Below, one piece after another: positions 60,468 through 64,000 of a stretch of DNA of 64,000 nt. The notes below the pieces were generated by a model. It was not told the origin of the DNA and made no database searches. It worked only from the letters and a program-made list of their open reading frames with translations. The stretch is from Gemmataceae bacterium (lineage in GTDB: Bacteria > Planctomycetota > Planctomycetia > Gemmatales > Gemmataceae). The position numbers and the translations under genes are program-made. The first letter of the stretch is position 1. Each line of letters starts with the position of its first letter. Location of the stretch: assembly GCA_022842245.1 (NCBI GenBank), contig JALHPZ010000001.1, positions 209,472 through 273,471 of the forward strand. The letters are read 5' to 3'.

Positions 60468-62789
60468 ATGTCGTCCGATCCCGCCGAGTTCAAACCGTTC
60501 GTGCCGGCCTCCGAGTCCCCCAAGGAATTCACGCTCACGCCGATCCTTGTCGGCACGTTGCTCGGCATCGTCTTCGGCGCGTCGTCGGTTTATCTGGTGC
60601 TGAAGGTCGGGATGACCGTTTCGGCGTCGATCCCCGTCGCCGTGCTATCCATCACGGTCTTCAAGGCGCTCTCGAAGGCGTTCAAGCTCCGCACGTCGAC
60701 GATCCTGGAGAACAACATCGCCCAGACGGCCGGCTCGGCCGGCGAGTCGATCGCCTTCGCAGTCGGCCTCGTCATGCCCGCACTGCTCGTCCTCGGCTTC
60801 GACATCGACGTCATCCGTGTGATGACCGTCGGCGTCCTCGGCGGCCTGCTCGGCATCCTGATGATGATTCCGCTCCGCCGCGCGTTCGTCGTGAAGAAAC
60901 ATGGCGAACTCAAGTATCCCGAAGGAACGGCGTGTGCCGAAGTCCTCGTCGCCGGCGAGAAGGGCGGTTCGACGGCGCGGATGCTCTTCCTCGGCTTCGG
61001 GATGGCGTTCGTTTACCAGTGGCTCATGAAGGCGTGCAAGCTCTGGAAAGAGGAGTCCGAACACGCGCTGTACGACCCGAAGACCGGCGAGGGGTTCAAC
61101 GGAGCGTCCGTCGGGTCGGAGATGAACCCGTCCCTTCTCGGCGTGGGCTACATCATCGGGCCGCGCATCGCCAGCATCATGGTGGCCGGCGGCGTGCTGG
61201 CGTATCTCGTGTTCGTGCCGACGATCAAGTACTTCGGTGCGGACCTCGACAAGCCGGTCGCGCCCGCCATCTCGAAGCTGGACGATAACGGCCGGGATAT
61301 CGGCCTCATCAAGAACATGAGCGAGGGTCAGGTCCGCAACTGGTACATCCTGTACATCGGCGCCGGTGCCGTCGCCGCCGGCGGCATCATCAGCATGATC
61401 AAGGCGCTGCCGGTGATCTTCGGTTCCGTCGTCGCCGGCTTCCGCGATATGCGATCCGGCGCGGGAGGTGCCTCGGCTGGCGGGAACCGCACCGATCGCG
61501 ACCTGCCGATGTCCGTCGTATTGTTTGGTAGCCTGGGGCTGATCCTGGCCCTCGCGATCGCGCCCTCCATGGGACTTGGTTTCAATGTCACCGGGTTCGC
61601 CGGAGCATTCCTCATCCTGCTTTTCGGATTCCTTTTCGTGACGGTTTCCAGCCGGTTGACGGGCGAAATCGGTTCATCCTCGAACCCGATTTCGGGCATG
61701 ACGGTCGCCACGCTGTTGCTCACCTGTCTGTTCCTGCTTCTCCTGAATGGCTTTGGCGTGATCGAGCTCGGCAAGGGCACGAAACTCCTGGCTCTGACGA
61801 TCGCGGGCGTCGTCTGCGTCGCGTGCAGCAACGGCGGCACCACCTCCCAGGCTCTTAAAACCGGTCACCTCGTCGGCGGCACGCCGCTCTACCAGCAATA
61901 CGCAATCCTGATTGGTTCGCTCACGTCGGCTGTCGCCATCGGCTTCGTGCTGCTGCTGTTGAACCAGGCGGGAACCGTCTACACAAAGAAGGGCCTGCCC
62001 GACGTGACGGTGGACGTGACGAAACTGACGGCCACCGACCGCGTGCGAACCGGTCAGTACGCCGACGATCCGACAGAATACCGCGTGCTGGTGATCGGCA
62101 AACGAGAAAAGCCCGACCCCGCGCTCTTCGTCGGCGGCCCCGCCGTGGTCGCGAAAATGACGCCGGGCCGATTCCTCGTCGCGGCCGACGGCAAGATCGC
62201 ATACCGTTGTGATCCGGCCGTCAACGGCGACCTGAAAGAGCAGGACAACGGCGAGAAGGTTGAGAACAAGTTCGACGCGCCCAAGACCGAACTGATCGCG
62301 CTCATCATCGACGGCATCCTCGACCGTAACCTGCCGTGGAATCTGGTTATCCTCGGCGTGCTGATCGCGGTCACTCTCGAACTCGCCGGGGTGCCCTCGC
62401 TGCCGTTCGCCGTCGGCGTCTACCTGCCGCTCTCGGCGTCGGTGCCGGTTTTCCTCGGCGGTATGGTCCGCTGGGCCGCCGATCAGACCCGCCGGCGTAA
62501 GGACGAGGGCGATTCCAGCCCCGGCGTGTTGCTCGGTTCCGGCTACATCGCCGGTGCGGCCATTGCGCAGGTCATCGTGGCGTTCCTGGAATTCTCGCCG
62601 TCGATCCTCAAGTCGATGAACTTCGCGGAGTCGATGAAGAACGTGACGGTTCGGGGTGAGCCTTGGAACGAGAGCAACCTGCCCAGCATCGTCACGTTCG
62701 GGGCGTTGGCGGTCGTGCTGTTCGTCGTCGGCACGGAACGGCTGGGTAGGAAGCCAAATGGTACGACTACGAAATCTGCCAGCGGGTGA
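60468..62789 (+). CDS. OPT-family oligopeptide transporter
   Basis: 773 residues with about 14-16 hydrophobic helices. Landmarks: LTPILVGTLLGIVFGASSVY, SSSNPISGMTVATLLLTC, GTTSQALKTGHLVGGTP and the late LEFSPSILKSMNFAESMK region. OPT proteins move oligopeptides or peptide-metal chelates with protons. A soluble insertion of ~105 residues at ~503-608 (VTKLTATDRVRTGQYADDPT, EYRVLVIGKREKPDP, GKIAYRCDPAVNGDLKEQDN) interrupts the membrane domain; it carries a single cysteine and no recognisable domain. Substrate cannot be assigned. The ATG at 60468 lies 94 bases after queA. Confidence 0.9.
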   Translation: MSSDPAEFKPFVPASESPKEFTLTPILVGTLLGIVFGASSVYLVLKVGMTVSASIPVAVLSITVFKALSKAFKLRTSTILENNIAQTAGSAGESIAFAVGLVMPALLVLGFDIDVIRVMTVGVLGGLLGILMMIPLRRAFVVKKHGELKYPEGTACAEVLVAGEKGGSTARMLFLGFGMAFVYQWLMKACKLWKEESEHALYDPKTGEGFNGASVGSEMNPSLLGVGYIIGPRIASIMVAGGVLAYLVFVPTIKYFGADLDKPVAPAISKLDDNGRDIGLIKNMSEGQVRNWYILYIGAGAVAAGGIISMIKALPVIFGSVVAGFRDMRSGAGGASAGGNRTDRDLPMSVVLFGSLGLILALAIAPSMGLGFNVTGFAGAFLILLFGFLFVTVSSRLTGEIGSSSNPISGMTVATLLLTCLFLLLLNGFGVIELGKGTKLLALTIAGVVCVACSNGGTTSQALKTGHLVGGTPLYQQYAILIGSLTSAVAIGFVLLLLNQAGTVYTKKGLPDVTVDVTKLTATDRVRTGQYADDPTEYRVLVIGKREKPDPALFVGGPAVVAKMTPGRFLVAADGKIAYRCDPAVNGDLKEQDNGEKVENKFDAPKTELIALIIDGILDRNLPWNLVILGVLIAVTLELAGVPSLPFAVGVYLPLSASVPVFLGGMVRWAADQTRRRKDEGDSSPGVLLGSGYIAGAAIAQVIVAFLEFSPSILKSMNFAESMKNVTVRGEPWNESNLPSIVTFGALAVVLFVVGTERLGRKPNGTTTKSASG

Positions 62790-62835
62790 TGAATGTGAGA
62801 CCGCTGCCGGGTGTCCGACCCGCGACCTTCGGCGC

Positions 62836-64000
62836 TTATGCCAGGATGTCGCGGATCACCCGCCCCGTGGGTACGAGGTGCTGCGGTCGGCCGACGCGGT
62901 CGGTCATCGTTGTTTCGAGGTCGTAGCCGAGAAGGTGGAAGGTGGTCGAAAGCACGTCCTTCGGCGAGATGGGGTAGTCGACGACCGTACCGCCGATCTT
63001 GTCGGTCTTGCCGACGACGCGGCCGCGGGCGGTGCCGCCGCCGGCGAAGAGGGCGGTGTAAGCCTGCGCCCAGTGGTCGCGACCGCCACCCCGGGCCGAG
63101 TTGATCTTGGGCGTGCGGCCATGCTCGCTGAGGACGATGACGAGCGTATCGTCGAGCATGCCGCGGGCGTGGAGGTCGGTGATGAGGCCGGCGTAGCCGC
63201 GATCGAAGCCCGGCATGAGTTCGTTCTTCATGCGCGGGTAGTGTTCCCAGTGGGTATCCCATCCGGAGCCGGCGAGGCCGAACTCGTCCCAGAAGACGGT
63301 GACGAAGCGCGACCCGGCTTCGACGAGCCGGCGGGCCGCCAGGCACGACTGGCCGAAGAGCGTGTGGCCGTACTGGTCGCGCATCGCGGGCGCTTCGCGG
63401 CGCACGTCGAGCGCCTTGCGGATCGCCTCGCTACCGATCATCGAATACGCTGACTCGCGGAACGGATCGCTCACGGCGTACTTGTCCCGCTCCCGCCGCG
63501 TCTCGTCGAGTTGTTCGAGCAGGCTCTTCCGCTTGTTCAGCCGGTCGATCGTCATGTCCGCCGGCAGCGTCGTCGCGTCGCCGAGGGTGAAATAGGCGTC
63601 CTTGTCGATGCCGACGTATGGCTCGTCGAACTCGATGGTGTTCGTCGTCAGCGTCTTGGTGATCTTCCGGTTCGCCTTGCCGACGAATCGCGTGAAGTGG
63701 GGATTGAACTCGTTCCCGAGAAAGGCGGCGTACGGTCCGGCGCGGGCCACTTCGCCCGTCCGCTGGCTGCTCATCGGCCACGGGAGGAACACGTTGTCCG
63801 GCACCGGCTTTTGCTTCGAGGATTTCCGCTTCTCCAGCCACGACACCACGGAGCCCATATACGGCCAGTGGTTCGGGTCGTGCGGGCTGAGTTCCATCTG
63901 AACCGTAATGTCCTGTACGGCCGTGGTGGCGTAGGCCACGCCGTGGATCGGCTGGTTGTGGGTCAGCGAGCGCGCCACCGTGACGTGGTGCATCACCTTG
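62836..64000 (-). CDS. DUF1501 protein, N-terminal part outside window
   Basis: The frame stays open to the right edge, so only the C-terminal ~387 residues are visible. Diagnostic segments: VARSLTHNQPIHGVAYATTA, SHEHGRTPKI-like VIVLSEHGRTPKINSARGGG, RDHWAQAYTALFAGGGTARG and the ending LLGYDLETTMTDRVGRPQHL. The HGRTPKI motif differs from the GEFGRTP of the other three copies in the window, so this is a separate subgroup. The Tat signal and start codon must lie beyond 64000. It converges on the OPT gene with 46 bases between stops. Confidence 0.9.
   Translation of the reverse strand, partial: KVMHHVTVARSLTHNQPIHGVAYATTAVQDITVQMELSPHDPNHWPYMGSVVSWLEKRKSSKQKPVPDNVFLPWPMSSQRTGEVARAGPYAAFLGNEFNPHFTRFVGKANRKITKTLTTNTIEFDEPYVGIDKDAYFTLGDATTLPADMTIDRLNKRKSLLEQLDETRRERDKYAVSDPFRESAYSMIGSEAIRKALDVRREAPAMRDQYGHTLFGQSCLAARRLVEAGSRFVTVFWDEFGLAGSGWDTHWEHYPRMKNELMPGFDRGYAGLITDLHARGMLDDTLVIVLSEHGRTPKINSARGGGRDHWAQAYTALFAGGGTARGRVVGKTDKIGGTVVDYPISPKDVLSTTFHLLGYDLETTMTDRVGRPQHLVPTGRVIRDILA

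Noticed and set aside
1-64000. tRNA, rRNA, riboswitch and CRISPR candidates.
   Set aside because: No T-loop-like GGTTCRAATCC with a matching acceptor stem, no rRNA core sequence, and no regularly spaced repeat-spacer array was seen; intergenic gaps are mostly under 200 bases. A covariance-model scan could still reveal a small RNA.

Overview
The window looks like chromosomal DNA from a planctomycete, most likely a Gemmata-type member of Planctomycetota. It is GC-rich (a hand count of one kinase-gene line gives 40/60 G+C). The gene content is the signature planctomycete set: four DUF1501 proteins, two of them paired with DUF1549/DUF1553 cytochrome-like partners, an ECF sigma factor beside a transmembrane Ser/Thr kinase, an MJ0042-type zinc finger protein, sulfatase, DUF1080, DUF2330, SMP-30 and lactonase-type secreted proteins, and a surface protein with the planctomycete N-terminal motif LECLEGR. 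No rRNA, tRNA, CRISPR array, phage genes or intact insertion sequence were recognised. Assignments come from reading translated sequence and motifs; no database search was run.

Layout. 1-6.1 kb: signalling block with the C-terminal end of a TPR membrane protein (probably a kinase), an ECF sigma factor and a 1379-residue Ser/Thr kinase carrying three ~300-residue leucine-rich modules, the first of which is conspicuously AT-rich. 6.1-12.2 kb: minus-strand uracil-DNA glycosylase, DUF1501, DUF2330, an alpha/beta hydrolase and a thioredoxin-like lipoprotein. 12.4-14.7 kb: lipoprotein signal peptidase overlapping a class IV aminotransferase, then a Tll0287-like heme protein. 14.7-19.6 kb: NPCBM protein, an esterase-gluconolactonase fusion, aldo/keto reductase and an HTH regulator. 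19.9-24.4 kb: a large glycosidase-like surface protein and a polytopic membrane protein.

24.5-33.6 kb is a degradative/secreted-protein island: a plus-strand DUF1549-DUF1501 pair faces a minus-strand DUF1549-DUF1501 pair plus a double SGNH esterase, with palindromes in every gap. 33.7-35.7 kb is a two-component pair whose response regulator ends in an XRE helix-turn-helix. 36-47.1 kb is mostly housekeeping: MJ0042 protein, fatty acid desaturase, CoxG-like protein, SulP transporter, FtsY, DUF58, lactonase, DUF1080, MsrB and a YeiH-type transporter with a 59-residue membrane peptide behind it. 47.3-53.7 kb is one giant secreted protein of 2131 residues with no recognised full-length family; it is the most intriguing gene here. 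53.7-62.8 kb: sulfatase, SurE, phosphoglycerate mutase overlapping a protein of uncertain (possibly vWA-like) class, a small secreted protein, QueA and an OPT transporter. The window ends inside a fourth DUF1501 gene.

Intergenic DNA is short but rich in palindromic repeats: a REP-like family at 9.8 and 18.8 kb, a GC palindrome at 15.9 and 59.3 kb, an AT palindrome at 27.5 and 29.6 kb, and single long inverted repeats at 8.4, 31.2, 33.7 and 53.7 kb. Several sit between convergent genes and probably also act as terminators.
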